From Homalodisca vitripennis (Eukaryota; Arthropoda; Insecta; Hemiptera; Cicadellidae): a DNA stretch of 64,000 nucleotides. The notes under the pieces are model-generated. The model did not search any database. It was given only the letters and a program-made list of their open reading frames with translations, and was not told where the DNA came from. The stretch spans positions 62,001 through 126,000 of the forward strand of contig NW_025776231.1 of assembly GCF_021130785.1 (NCBI RefSeq), read 5' to 3'. Position numbers and translations under genes: made by a program. Every line of letters starts with the position of its first letter. Position 1 is the first letter of the stretch. Positions 24,840 to 36,891 of the stretch are shown here, in pieces.

Positions 24840-27080
24840 TTTTTAATATATGATATGTTTGTATAAAACGTGTGATTTTAAGTTTAGATTCATTGAGATG
24901 TACGAACTCAATAACCACTCATTTATAAATTACCACATAAATAAAAACAGAAAAATAGAACATTTATATTGGAGAAAGACTTTTACTATATCAATTCTAC
25001 AATGCCACGAAAGGTTTCGTTGTGGATAACCGACAAAGAACCGAGAGAAAATGCTTTTGTCCTTTAATACCTTCCTTCAATAATCTCATCTGTTTTTGTG
25101 GCTGCACTCTTTGTGGACGCTGTGATGACGGCAAGAGTATTCGCCGCGCCATATAAACCCACGGTACTTTAGATAAAACTCATTGTTCGGGAAAATTTTG
25201 GTTACTTTCGACTTAAATTTAAACTGAATGACTTAGTTAGAAACTGTCATACCGATTAAGTAAATGAGGGCCAAACAATGAGAGTAATTAATTTGTGAAA
25301 TTCAGAATTAAAATTGTATTTATACTATAGTAATATTTATTATAAAAATTATAACATGGCATAAGAAAGAATAAATCGCGTAACAAATTCTCGGTACAAA
25401 ATAAAGTTGAAATAACCGAATTTGAAACGTTAACCAGGACTGTACAGCTAAAATATTGAGAGTATCATTAAATGTAACTTTTTCTGTTTTATACATATAA
25501 AGCAAATCATTTACACACTTATCAATTACTTTAATTTTTTATACTGGTAGCAAATAAAATTTTTTTTTTAATATTTTCGACAAACTAAAACTTTGAGTAT
25601 TATTTAACACTCGAACAATAGTGACCTAATACCAAATTAATATTCAATATATGTACAAGTATACTGTTTTTGAGTATTAAATTTCAAAATTGTACAAAAA
25701 TTTTGTTATTAATTTACGATGTTAACTATTATTCTGGACAGGTGTTATTAAGGAGCCCTTACAGTCATTATTTTGATTATCTTGGTTGCTAAGTTTTGTA
25801 AACCAGGATTTAAAACGTTTAATTCTAACAAAAATTATATCTAGTATCATCTGTGGGCAGTGCCTGTTCGCTGAAAACAATTGGACGTGAGTGAGTGTGT
25901 GCGGCGAAATGCTTTAGGCGTTAAAGTGTCTTGCCCAGTAAGTATGTAAGTTAACAAGTTTTTTATTTAATTGTTGGAAAATAATATTACGTAATGTGAA
26001 TCATATTATTAGCCTCATTTCAATTTTTAAAGTTCTTATACCTAATAGCATTCAGTTCAACGATCATGTGCGGATATCAAATTAATAGTTTGTTATAAAA
26101 AAGGCATAACATTTATATAAGTAAATTTTTCCTATGTAGTATGTAAACTGATTTGAGTTTATTACGCAAAGATTTAGGAAATTGTTACATGTTTGAAGAG
26201 AATGATATCTCCTCGCTTAGTTTGTAAATGGAATTTACCTGAAAATATACCAGTTGAGAATATATTATTTAAGCATATAACTTGTATTTAGAATAAATGA
26301 AATGTAACTTATTATTTGAAACAAATATTAAATTATTTAATAAATTGATATGTAAAAAAATTATACTTCTGATCTCAAATAATGTTTAAAAATATCACAA
26401 AGAAATGAAAGTTTCGAAATAAAATAAAATATGTATTCATGTGAACGTGTTGTATTGCCGATCAAACCTACTAATAAAGCCTCTCACAATAGCAAAGCGT
26501 ATAATTTACATAGTCAAACTTTACGTAGTTAATTGACACCAGCGTATAAAAATGGCCAAACCTTACACGTTTACCTCGGTATAAAAATCACACTTCAGGT
26601 TAAGCTAAAATGTTGAAACTCTGTATAAAACCAACAAATAAAACAGAATACTTTAACAAAGGTGCTAACAAGTTACTGAAATATTTTATGTAGTTAATTT
26701 AAGATATGCTCTGTTTACTAATATGTTTATTATGTGTTTCTGTCATTGCTAACATGTTGACCATAAGGAATATTTTATCAGGGGTTTTGACTGCCCAATA
26801 TTCTATAGCGATTAAGTGGTAGTAGCGGCATATTACAAGTAAAATTTCAACTTTCTACATGGCTTATTACACAGAATTCGAATTAAGATTAGCATAAATT
26901 GGAAACGCGCAAAGCTTCAACTAAAACCAAACATATAGTTTTTATAACACACAACCTACAAATAAAGGAATGGGAGTTTGATGTTTATTATAACATTATG
27001 TGTTATTATTGGAGAAGGTAAAATGCAAACAGGTTGAATGGAACTGGTACATTTCAGGTGAATAACAGTAAAAGATTATG
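24840..27080. other. AT-rich non-coding DNA
   Basis: No gene was recognised. A GC-richer patch at 25,080-25,180 contains a TATA-like catataaac after a CG-rich stretch, and another GC-richer patch lies at 25,860-25,940. Neither leads into a readable coding frame. Confidence 0.4.
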
Positions 27081-27089
27081 ATATTAAAA

Positions 27090-28560
27090 AAGTAAGAGGT
27101 GATGAGAGCGCTTCACGAGGACTACATCCTCCAGTGTACAGTTTAATAGAACAATAACAGTAAAGTGGCCCAATTTCTCATCAAGTAAAGTAAGAAATGT
27201 ATAACACTGATGAGAGCGCTTCACGAGGTCTTCATCCTCCAGTGTAGAGTTTAATAGAACAATAACAGTAAAGTGGCCCAATTTCTCATCAAGTAAAGTA
27301 AGAAATGTATAACACTGATGAGAGCGCTTCACGAGGTCTTCATCCTCCAGTGTACAGTTTAATAGAACAATAACAGTAAAGTGGCCCAATTTCTCATCAA
27401 GTAAAGTAAGAAATGTATAACACTGATGAGAGCGCTTCACGAGGTCTTCATCCTCCAGTGTACAGTTTAATAGAACAATAACAGTAAAGTGGCCCAATTT
27501 CTCATCAAGTAAAGTAAGAAATGTATAACAGTGATGAGAGCGCTTCACGAGGACTACATCCTCCAGTGTACAGTTTAATAGAACAATAACAGTAAAGTGG
27601 CCCAATTTCTCATCAAGTAAAGTAAGAAATGTATAACACTGATGAGAGCGCTTCACGAGGTCTTCATCCTCCAGTGTACAGTTTAATAGAACAATAACAG
27701 TAAGGTGGCCCAATTTGTCATGAAGTAAAGTAAGAAATGTATAACAGTGATGAGAACGCTTCACGAGGTCTACATCCTCCAGTGTACAGTTTAATAGAGC
27801 AATAACAGTAAAGTGGCCCAATGTGTGAAGTAAAGTAAGAAATGTTTAAAAGTGATGAGAGCGCTTCACAAGGTTTACATCCTCCAGTGTACAGTTTAAT
27901 AGAACAATAAGGTTAGAGTGGCCCAACATGTCATCAAGTAAAATAAGAAATGTTTAAATGTGACGACAGCGCTTCACGAAGTCTACATCATTCAGTTTAC
28001 AGTTTAATAGATAAATAAAATTAGAGTGGCCCAATGTTTAAAAGTGATGAGAGCGCTTTACGAGGTTTACATCCTCCAGTGTACAGTTTAAGAGGACAAC
28101 AACGTTAGAGTGGCCCAACGTGTCATCAAGTAAAGTAAGAAATGTTTAAAAGTGATGAGAGCGCCTCACGAGGTCTAAATCCTTAAATCCTCCAGTGTAC
28201 GGTTTAATAGGACAATATCGTTAGAGTGGCCCAACGTGTCATTAAGTAAAATAAGAAATGTTTAAAAGTGATGAGAGCTCTTCACGAGGTTTACATCCTC
28301 CAGTGAACAGTTTAATAAAACAATAACTGTAGAGTGGCTCAACGTGTCATAAAGTAAACTAAGAAATATTTAACATTGATGAGAGCCCTTCACGAGGTCT
28401 ACATCCTTCAGTGAACAGTTTAATAAAACAATAACAGTACAGTGGCTCAACGTCTCATAAAGTAAAGTAAGAAATATTTAAGATTGATGAGAGCGCTTCA
28501 CGAGGTCTACATCCTTTAGTGTACAGTTTAATAGAACAGTAGATGGCCCAGTGTGTCATT
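27090..28560. repeat. 108-bp minisatellite, about 13.5 copies
   Basis: The phrase tgatgagagcgcttcacgag starts at 27,100 and 27,208 and repeats every 108 bp. The first seven copies (to about 27,830) are nearly identical. Later copies carry point changes and small deletions. Because 108 is a multiple of three, the minus strand shows a 245-codon stop-free frame (27,084-27,821) of a 36-residue repeat including LVKRSHQCYTFLTLL. That frame has no Met codon anywhere, so it is treated as a by-product of the repeat. Confidence 0.95.
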
Positions 28561-28569
28561 TAGTAGAGT

Positions 28570-29085
28570 AGCACTGCTTCTGTCTACTCTTTCCTCCTAA
28601 TAACAAACAAAAATAAAGTAATATTTTATTAACCTTCAGGCAATATCTTTTTTATATAGGATTGTGAATTGATAAAAACTTCTATTATGTGGGAAGAAGC
28701 CTTTTACTACACCATTGGCCTAATATTATCATATTCCAAATTCGTTACAATATGGAGGAAATACGTTATTCTCTAGTAGCAGTTAAATTATATTCCCACT
28801 TTAACAAAATAGTACTTTTGATTTTATAAATTGTGAAAGATTATTTTTTAATATTTTCTTTAAATTATAAAATCATTTATTTTTCATAATGAATGTTCTA
28901 GATTATTTAGACTATAGCTGTTAAGAAATGAACTAAGATGCATTTAGATTTTACATTCTGTTTTGTGGAAAATGTAGCTGGCCTGCCTTTAGACTAAATA
29001 TCTAGTTTTATTGAGACTTCACATGATACTACTATCATATTGATACTAATCGATCCAGGAAATTCTAATCTATTCATTTCGTTAT
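28570..29085. other. AT-rich non-coding DNA
   Basis: Nothing identifiable was seen. Confidence 0.4.
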
Positions 29086-29110
29086 CGTTCATGTCTTTTC
29101 ACTTGATGTA

Positions 29111-29250
29111 ATTCCTTGCAAGCGGCCCGCCTGCCCGGCCATTGGTGGTGGTTCGGAAGTCATCTTTAAGCCGTTGGTCCCCAGGTTAAGTGTTAGAGAG
29201 GGCTTCTTAGCCCTAACTTCGTCTGGTAAAATAAGACATTCTTTACTCTT
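29111..29250 (-). repeat. Dispersed repeat family D, copy 1
   Basis: About 135 bp, recurring in opposite orientation at 45,650-45,783. On the minus strand the shared order is a gtcttattt-accag block, a gaccaac-gctta block, then gaaccaccaccaatggc and a gcagg-gg block. One gap of about 8 bp separates the copies. A short minus-strand frame runs across it but is not shared. Probably the end of a transposon. Confidence 0.65.
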
Positions 29251-29299
29251 TTTTTTAATACCATGGTAAATATTTTTCAAACTTATTTTGAAATCCAGA

Positions 29300-30260
29300 C
29301 GGTGAAACCAACACCATACTTCGATAAATTAATAATTATATACAATTATTCATAACTTTATAATCTATAATATTTCAATGAATCATGTGTACCGTTATTA
29401 TAGTACATATATTGAATTTGTATGGAGCTAATACTTTATAAATTAGAACAACTTTTCGGAAATACTTGATTTATTCCGAAATTTTAAGTTCACCAAAATG
29501 TTAACAAAGTTTACAAACTTGTGATTCGATTTTATTCAAAATGTCACTCAATCGAACAAATCTAATTAAGAGTCTGATAAAAAGGAATTAAAATTAAACT
29601 AAAAATGTATACTTCTCCAAAAATAGTTTAAATTACCAAAATAAAATAAAAAGTTCTCTTCTCAAAATACTCAAAATTAATATAACACAAAACTTGATAT
29701 TTACTTTATCACTAAAATTTAATTCACAATACTTCAAAAAAATTTAATTAAATTTTCAGACTGAAATATGGGAAACTTTAGAAATTTTAATTACAGTATT
29801 ATAAAAATAAAAGATATTAACTATACGCTGGTACGGGACTTACTACTTTGAAGATTACGGAGGCAGATCGGAAACTAAAACGCACTAAAGAAATTAAATA
29901 CTTGAAATTGAATTTACACGCGATAAAATAATTACTCTAAATCCCAACTATAGGTTAGAGAAAGAACTTCAGCTTCTTAACTGGACCGGTACACCTTCCT
30001 GTGGAAACTCCAAGACTCGACTGACTCCCTCTCTCTCTCCAGCGAGCCGGGTCGGAACGTATCACCGTAGCTCGATCAGCTGATTGACCGGTCTAACTGA
30101 ACAAACAATGTCCACGCACCGCGTCTAGTTAACAAGAGCCTACTTCCTACCGCGATTCAGCATAAATAATTAGAACTATGGTACACATGAATCAAAGGTT
30201 CTCAATAGGGCGTGCCAGTCCCTGCCTGCTTGAACTGGCTTTTGCTTCTTCCTACAGGCA
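29300..30260 (-). other. Possible transposon head: GC-richer block then C-poor leader (minus strand)
   Basis: On the minus strand, a block of nearly balanced composition (30,250-29,990) is followed by about 600 bases almost free of C. It has many GTGAAT/TTTAGT words and no open frame. A very similar layout occurs at 46,600-47,660. It could be the 5' end or long LTR of a retroelement, or a promoter with leader. No protein is identifiable. Confidence 0.3.
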
Positions 30261-30269
30261 ATGACTTAC

Positions 30270-32480
30270 ATTAATGCTCAAATTATGTCTTAAAAATAAT
30301 AGTTAATACAGTTATTTCATAGTTTTTTTCAATTGTCATAATTTGAAAATGTACTAATCATGTAAAGGATTGATCATTCTTTTTTTCTTAATAAGGCTTA
30401 TTTTACAATTTTAAATATTGCATCCACAACACAACATTACACAGTAGTAAACTTTTTGTATATTTCTTGTATTTTTTAACATCATTTAACTAAATTAATT
30501 TGTGTATTTACTGTGTTACTAAGAGTTTTGAAATATAAGACTCTGTACAAAATTAAAATTATACAATCTAAGTTGTATAATTAACATAAAACCTTGCCAT
30601 ATGTAAAAAAATATACGACTTTTACGTAATAGAATTACGCTTATACTTAGTGAGTATTAATACAAAGATTCAAAATTCTAATAATTAATTTGCATACATT
30701 ATAATGTTTTTAGGAAACGTAGTACTTATTCTGTTAATACTTAGGTACGTAACGTTTATTATGTAGAAAAAGAAATTTTATTTGATTAATCGGTATTTTG
30801 TGTTATTTAAATATATAAAACATAATTGTAAACAATCTGTATATTTACTTCAACAGTAATCCAAAACCAATAGTTCACTTGCTGAATAATACACAGCATC
30901 AATACCTCAGTTTGCTTATATGCACTTGTATTTTATTGGTGTGCAACAACTGTTTGAAGGTTCAGTAGAAATTCACAATTAAATTGTTACAAAAGTGCAA
31001 TAATTATAATGAATACATAACATTGCTTCAAAGTCTTGACCGAACTGACATTTACAAGACTATTGGTATTAAAAAATTTTAATAAAAAGAGGTGTGGTGT
31101 TTATTGATAAAGGTAGTTTTCAGATTTCAATAGTTTTACCATTGAAACATTTACCATCAAAACGAACAGTTAAATTACCATTGACCATGAAGAGCAGATG
31201 GCGTAGTGACGGAAGCAGGAAACATCAACTCTGCACCTCGCGTATCACTGAACTTTATGCCTTTTACAGAGTACACACGCTGTAATGCACATGGTATTGA
31301 AATATTTAGATGTTACCATCATATGGCATCATAAGCTCCAGCTATGTATTCGTCTGCATCATGCGAGTTGATGTAAATGTGACACTACATAGTATGAACG
31401 TTTAGGCTACGATAAAATACAATAATACATTTCAGATCTTTACCTATGAACTACTAAACTATGGGAAATGTCCGAAAATTCCATATTATATATTGGAATA
31501 ATATAAATTGAAGTGATAACATTTTATGTATACATATTTCTTAGGACTTTTAATTTATTTTCTATGTACGACATTGTTAATTACACTAATTATTAATATA
31601 ACATATTTCGATTTTTTTGTGTACAATAAATTGTAATTTAATAATGAAGAGGTATTTAGTTCCAACAAGGATACTAGAAACTCCCTTTTTCAAACTACGA
31701 TAATATTCTTTATCCCTATGTTTGTTTGCAATATTTTTACTCATAACCAATTCATATTAAAGATTCAAAATTATCCAAATAATATTTTATTCACGTAATT
31801 TTGGGAATGTCAAAATTCATGTATATACAAGTACAAAGTTATCTTATTGCTAAGGAAACTAAGTCTAAATTTACTATCTCTTAAGCTACTAAAACTACTA
31901 AAGCCTCATGATCAAAAATTCTATATAAAAGTACTTTTTATACATTATTGGATTTTTAAAGAACAGTAAAAAATCTGTGCTATATTTAATAGGGACTTAA
32001 ACTGCCAGATAATAGACGTTCTCGGTTTAATGTGTTCACCGCTACAACGCTTCAGGTCACAGCTTAAGCTGAGTGGAATACTCACACATCTCGTCTCAAA
32101 GCTACTTCAGTTTAAAATATGACACCCACAAGTCTTCAAAGCTTTCATATTGTAAAATCAATGTTTTATGACTTGGTGAGTAATAAACGGTTTATTTACA
32201 TTTAATGTGGTTTATTACAAATGATTTTTCCTTTATTTTGAATTTTGGTTTACGCTCAACCAATAAATCACTACTGAACTCAACTAAGAATCTATTAAAC
32301 TGACTTAAGCCTTAATACAAGAACTGTTGTATACACATTTCTTTTAAATTAGAAAACATTTTTATTTAAAGTTTTATTATATTTGAAGGATGTTTATTTA
32401 ATTTACCTTATCGAAAAATATAGAATTTGTTTGCTTTAACAGTAATATGTTTAACGTGGTTTTCTAATGGTAAGGACCGT
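30270..32480. other. AT-rich non-coding DNA
   Basis: No gene was recognised. At about 31,425-31,478, a fragment with actaaactatgggaaatgtcc matches the 3' end of dispersed repeat family C (33.9 and 41.6 kb). At 31,195-31,255 there is a short, weak match (ggaagcaggaaacat) to 45,090-45,150. Confidence 0.4.
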
Positions 32481-32489
32481 GGTGTTCCT

Positions 32490-33030
32490 TTTTTGGTTCA
32501 AATCCGAATTGTTTTTCTTGATATTATTGACCTAGAAATAAAATATGCCATTGATTGCTCTTTTAATATATCTTCAAAAGTCTTAGCTATGCTATTAATA
32601 AGGGAGATGGGTCTGTATAAGGAAACCTCTTTACGGTCACCGCTTTCAAATGCAATAGCAGTTCTAAAAGCTTCTGGGAAAATCCCCTTCAGTAAAAATA
32701 AACTACATATGTAATGATACCTGGTTAAATGCATCTAAATAATTTTTAATAGTAACAATAATAATAGTATCACTCCCAAAACTCTTTTTATTATCTTATT
32801 TTGTTGATGGACGTATGATTTTGCTACTAACACGAAAATCGCTAAAATAAAAAACCTGTCTGAGTCAAAGGGTTTTTCTTACAATTACTAATTCTAATTA
32901 AATTTATAAAATAATCATTAAAATAGTTAGCAGCACGCTTTTCATTACCATACATCTCATTAAATACTCTATTTTGTTTTATTTCAATCAGTTTATTTTT
33001 TTCCTATTCATGATAGACTTTACTATATTC
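32490..33030 (-). pseudogene. LINE reverse-transcriptase N-terminal fragment (minus strand)
   Basis: The minus strand at 32,498-32,734 encodes GIFPEAFRTAIAFESGDRKE and VSLYRPISLINSIAKTFEDI. This is the start of a non-LTR reverse-transcriptase domain (usual wording: G.fP..lK.a.v.PifKkGd...v.NYRPISLLs.isKi.E.i). Upstream on the same strand, 32,900-33,000 reads NRVFNEMYGNEKRAANYFND, the linker before the domain (usual: a.a.FN.yF). Stops and frame changes lie between the blocks, and the palm is absent. An inactive fragment. Confidence 0.75.
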
Positions 33031-33039
33031 CAAAATTTC

Positions 33040-33890
33040 TTCGAGTTGAGCTTCATTTTCTTCACCTAATGAGGAATAATAATCCAATTTTCCTTTCCTT
33101 ATTCTTTGTAAAACAATTTCAGGTATTTTTTCATATTGATTTTTTTACTTCCAAGTCAAGTTTATCTTTATACATAACTTATAAAATTACTTTTCCCATT
33201 TACAAGTTTAACAATGTTGTCTGTAATTCAAGGATTCACTTAGTTATGTGTGTTGTAATTGTCTGTGTGTAGTACATTAAATTTTTCGCAGTGTTCTGGC
33301 AAAAAAAAACATTTCACAACTCAAAACACGTTTTTTCAGAATTTCCAATGATAACTTGCAAAATAACATCTTCAATTACGTTAATATGAATTACTTCTCT
33401 TAGAATATAATTTGCTTTTCTGAAATAAATCAATCAAGGTGATCAGTCTCTTCTAATTATATATTCTTATATGTAAGCAATGGTCACGTTCCTGAAACAG
33501 CGCAAGTTTATAACAATATATGAAAACCACAATTAGGGTACCAGCTGTTTATTTATTACAGATACTATATATCAATAATAATTTCCTGCGAATACATTTT
33601 TCATTAGTAAAAAAACTAACAACGATCCTGCATTCTCATTATAAAATTAACATTCAGTATTAAATCGAATTACAGTTATATGCCTCTTTACATAAAATAG
33701 GACTTACTTCGTTGTTTATATTTTAATATTTTTTGAAAACCTTTATTTCGATGTTACTGTATTTTCACTATACGATCTGTTTTATTAGGTTTATATTACA
33801 GTTTTATTTAATGGAAACACAGTGTCTATGCAGGTTACCATAGCCGCATTGTAATACAATAGGGCTTACATCGATATATGACAGCAATAC
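33040..33890. other. AT-rich non-coding DNA
   Basis: Nothing identifiable beyond possible further decayed LINE sequence at the left edge. Confidence 0.4.
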
Positions 33891-33899
33891 TATAAGAGT

Positions 33900-34125
33900 A
33901 AGTACGTTTTTAGTGTGCGTAGAGTTGACACAAAAAGTGTTTGTTTTAGTTTCCAGTAATGCGTGTCAAAACGCTCTGGTTTAATGGGTTTGGTTCAACA
34001 TAGATTGTACTACATTACATATTGGGTTTGTTGTCCATCTGATGAAGAGAACAGATTGCGGATCTCGAAACGTAGTGCTACTGATTTCTTGTACCACTGA
34101 ACGATGGCAGATATTACCAAAAAGT
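33900..34125 (+). repeat. Dispersed repeat family C, copy 1 (hammerhead-like core)
   Basis: About 220 bp shared in the same orientation with 41,580-41,815. Matching blocks are the atgcgtgtcaaaacgctct region, gttgtccatctgatgaagag, and gatctcgaaacgtagtgct with its downstream phrase. The centre has the order CTGATGA, a short self-complementary stretch (GAGA...TCTC), then GAAAC. This resembles the conserved core of hammerhead ribozymes, which are known in Penelope-like and other retroelements. One extra A sits between CTGATGA and the stem, and the expected cleavage-site base is G, so activity is doubtful. Confidence 0.6.
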
Positions 34126-34129
34126 AATG

Positions 34130-34714
34130 ATTCCTTTTCAGAGTCACTATTGTTTTATACATATCCCAAAAAAATATATTAAGAAATCAGTCAAATTAGT
34201 TCTCATCCGTGTAGCTACAACATGTGCCTCTGCATATGCAACGGTTCTCCCAGGAAATTTAATCTCTGGAAGGGATGATACAGCGTCGAAAAGCATTATT
34301 TTATTTAAAATACCAAGAGTTATAAAATGTATATGACGTCACTAGTGTACATCGAGATAATCAATACTTTGGTGCAAAGTTTGCCCGCTTGCATCAGGGA
34401 ACGGCAACTGGTGACATTAAACCGTTATCAATAATTCATATATATATGCAAAAGAAATGGTCTTCACACTTTTGCTACCAATGTATAATATAGTAACTGA
34501 TTATAATGAAAAAGATTCAATACTAGACACAAGTTATGCATCAGCTGATATAAACTGAAGTATTTTTCTCGGCCCGGGATTTAAATAGAATTTAGCTGAT
34601 TTTGCGAATCTCCAATCTGTAAATCGACTTATGTCTTCAAGTCTGCTGATTGGAATCCCGCCAGCAACCACTCGCTGAGCAAAGCTTCTGATAGATTGTT
34701 TCATTGATTTAGTT
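34130..34714. other. Non-coding flank of the piggyBac-like element
   Basis: A minus-strand open frame (34,534-34,755, alternative start only) reads through this flank into the neighbouring terminal repeat. It contains FAQRVVAGGIPISRLEDISR but matches nothing I recognise. Confidence 0.3.
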
Positions 34715-34733
34715 TTAAACCCTTTCCGGGCCA

Positions 34734-34753
34734 GGCGGCAATATATTGCCGCC
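34734..34753. repeat. Perfect 20-bp palindrome
   Basis: Each half reads ggcggcaata. It lies 16 bp inside the left terminus of the piggyBac-like element and is likely a subterminal transposase-binding or structural site. Confidence 0.9.
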
Positions 34754-34759
34754 ATAGAT

Positions 34760-35009
34760 TGTGTCTGAAAAGTGCTTGATATTCGTCGTGTTCTTAAATA
34801 AATACGACGTCAAATGATTAAAGTTTTATGTTTTTTTATTCCCTGGTATATTTGTAGGTAATTAATATCAATATCATTTTTATTTTGGAGGTCTATGCAT
34901 TTTTATTTCGTAATTGTCACGTGACATTATCAGCTGACTCGATCTATTGTTGTTAATTCTTTATGCTTTAGTGTAATCGTACTATTGTATGCTGGATTCT
35001 TCTTCATTA
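34760..35009. other. Internal segment of the piggyBac-like element
   Basis: AT-rich, no open frame. It contains a perfect tgtcacgtgaca palindrome at about 34,916, with an E-box/CLEAR core. Confidence 0.5.
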
Positions 35010-35014
35010 TTTTA
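35010..35014. repeat. Target-site duplication of the gypsy element (left)
   Basis: TTTTA immediately before the left LTR, matched by TTTTA immediately after the right LTR. Confidence 0.9.
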
Positions 35015-35166
35015 TGTTAAATTACTAAACTTATAAAAATAAGAAATAAACTGTAATCTGCCATAACATTGAATTGTATTTTCAGAACCACATTTTTTAA
35101 AACATAAACAAAAAACATCTGATGGATTAATTATAAAAGGCAAAATTAAATCAATCATATGTATCA
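35015..35166 (-). repeat. 3' LTR (152 bp)
   Basis: Direct repeat of 38,959-39,110. On the plus strand it starts TGTTAAATTACT and ends ATATGTATCA. It has six T and six A in the two homopolymers where the other LTR has five T and seven A. Confidence 0.95.
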
Positions 35167-35180
35167 ATTCTCCCCCCCTA
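35167..35180 (-). other. Polypurine tract
   Basis: On the minus strand the tract reads TAGGGGGGGAGAAT immediately upstream of the 3' LTR, the site that primes plus-strand DNA synthesis. Confidence 0.85.
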
Positions 35181-35840
35181 AACTTCACATTTCAATAGCT
35201 GGTCAACATGCCTCCTCCAAACACTTCCATCGTCCATTTTAACTTTGTACAGTAGCGAACTTTCTTTTTCCATAATTGTTCCAAAACTCCACTTGTATCT
35301 TGAGTTGGTGTAATCTCGAGCCTGTACTCTGTCTCCCACCTGAAATTGTCTGCGTACGATTCGTGTAACTTCTTGTGCATTTTTGATATCTGGTAGTAAT
35401 AGGCTCAAGTGAGTTCGAACACTTCTTCCAAACATTAAGTTGTATGAGTTTGAGCCAGTTGTGTTTGGAGATTGTCGAAGTTGCATCAAAAGCCTGTATA
35501 ATTTTAGCTCAATCTTTCCCCCCTCATCTTCCATTGCCCTCAGTGATTTTTTTACTGTTTGGACATAACGCTCAGCTTGTCCATTAGACGAAGGATGGTA
35601 GGGAGCTGTAGTTTTGTGTACAACACCATTAGCAGATAAGAACTGGCGAAATATTGTAGATGTAAATTGGCTTCCATTGTCTGAAACTAAGACCAAAGGA
35701 AGGCCGAATGTAGAAAACATTTTTCTTAGCTCCTTCATACACCATTCTGCTGACGTGTTTTTAGTAGGGATTACTTCAACCCACTTGGTAAAGGCGTCCA
35801 CAACAATGAAATACCACTGACCCTTGTATCGGGCCAGCAA
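35178..35840 (-). pseudogene. Integrase core and C-terminal domain (pol fragment)
   Basis: 220 codons encoding the DDE core and tail of the retrotransposon integrase, which inserts the cDNA into chromosomes. Visible motifs are VVDAFTKW (residues 14-21), the second catalytic Asp in VSDNGSQF (D54) and the catalytic Glu in HPSSNGQAER (E90). The 35 residues between D54 and E90 give the standard D-D(35)E spacing. A GPY/F-like tail (FQVGDRVQARD...KWSFGTIME) follows at about residues 165-205. The first catalytic Asp lies just upstream in a different frame (HIDFAGP), so a frameshift at about 35,830 splits the domain. The frame ends at the polypurine tract, as expected for the end of pol. No chromodomain and no env follow. 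Confidence 0.9.
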
Positions 35841-36891
35841 AATCTATGTGTAATCTCTCCCATGGTCCTTGAGGGGTCAGCCATGGATGATTCGGTTCTT
35901 TTGCAGGTTGATTTTGTTTTAGTCGACATTGTTTACATGTACGTACCATTTGCTCAATATCTCTGTCAATACTTTTCCACGTGCAAAAACTTCTAGCAAG
36001 GATTTTCATCTTCTCCATGCCTAGATGTCCAACATGTAGTTCATTTAACACTGAGTGTTGTAAAGCTTCTGGAATCATTATCCTGTAGCCCTTGAATATG
36101 CAACCATTTTGTAGTGTTAGTTCGTTGTCGTGGAAACCAAAAGGTTCGACCGTCTCTCCTGTTTCAAGGGCATGTAGTACTGGTTGTAAATATTTATCTT
36201 GAGCAGTTGTTCTGGATATAAGCATACTGTCAATCTGCAATGAATCAAGTTGATTAAGTTGAAAAAGGCTGCAATCGTCCACAAAGTTTGTAGTGCTATG
36301 TTCAGTAGGAAAACGAGACAAAAAGTCAACGTTGGCATGGTCAGAGGTTCTTCTATATTCAATTGAGTAGTCAAAACCTGATAAAAAGTGTGCATAATTG
36401 AACAGTCTTGTAGCAGATATTGTTGGAAGGGTTTTGATGGGACTGAATATTGACACTAACGGTTTATGGTCAGTCACTAAAATGAACTTTCGCCCGTAGC
36501 AGTAAGGGAAAAATTTCTTGAGTCCCCAGTAAATACCTGTTGCTTCCTTATCAATTTGACTGTATTTTTGTTCACATTTGGTCAAAGTGCGTGAGGCAAA
36601 ACTAATTGGCCTCTCACTTCCATCGCTGTATCGATGTGAAAGACAGGCTCCAAGGCCCACTGGAGACGCATCGGTTGCAAGTACTAATGAGAGTTCTGGA
36701 TTGTAGTGGACAAGTACATTGTTACTGGTTATTTCCGACTTAACCTTCTGAAAGCTTTCTTCACATTTTGAAGTCCACATATAACGGTTGCCTTTCTTCA
36801 GTAAATTATTGAGTGGGTGGAGGATTGTTGCTAAATCTTTGATGAAACTTGTTGTAATAGTTTGCCAGACCGAGAAATGTTCTAAGTTCAC
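35776..36891 (-). pseudogene. RT connection, RNase H and integrase N-terminus (pol fragment)
   Basis: 371 codons. Residues 18-32 (IKDLATILHPLNNLL) are the end of the RT thumb/connection region. RNase H follows with its acidic residues at D74 (LATDASPVGLGA), E116 (DKEATGIYW) and D141 (LVTDHKPLV). The integrase zinc-binding HHCC module is at H286/H289 and C319/C322 (LHVGHLGMEKM, CKQCRLKQ). The first catalytic Asp of the integrase core is at residue 350 (HIDFAGP). The frame then runs out after a frameshift at about 35,830. At its front, a one-base frameshift near 36,837-36,840 separates it from the RT piece. Transcribed right to left within the element. Inactive as it stands. Confidence 0.9.

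Noticed and set aside
27084..27821. 245-codon minus-strand open frame as a repeat protein gene
   Set aside because: It exists because the 108-bp monomer is a multiple of three and stop-free in one frame. There is no Met codon in it, and the frame breaks in the older copies.
34534..34755. 73-codon minus-strand frame as a gene
   Set aside because: It starts inside the palindromic terminus of the piggyBac-like element with a non-ATG codon, and no domain is recognisable.
36117..36395. Open frames overlapping the gypsy pol region on other frames and on the plus strand
   Set aside because: Shadows of the RNase H and integrase coding frames, with no independent motif.
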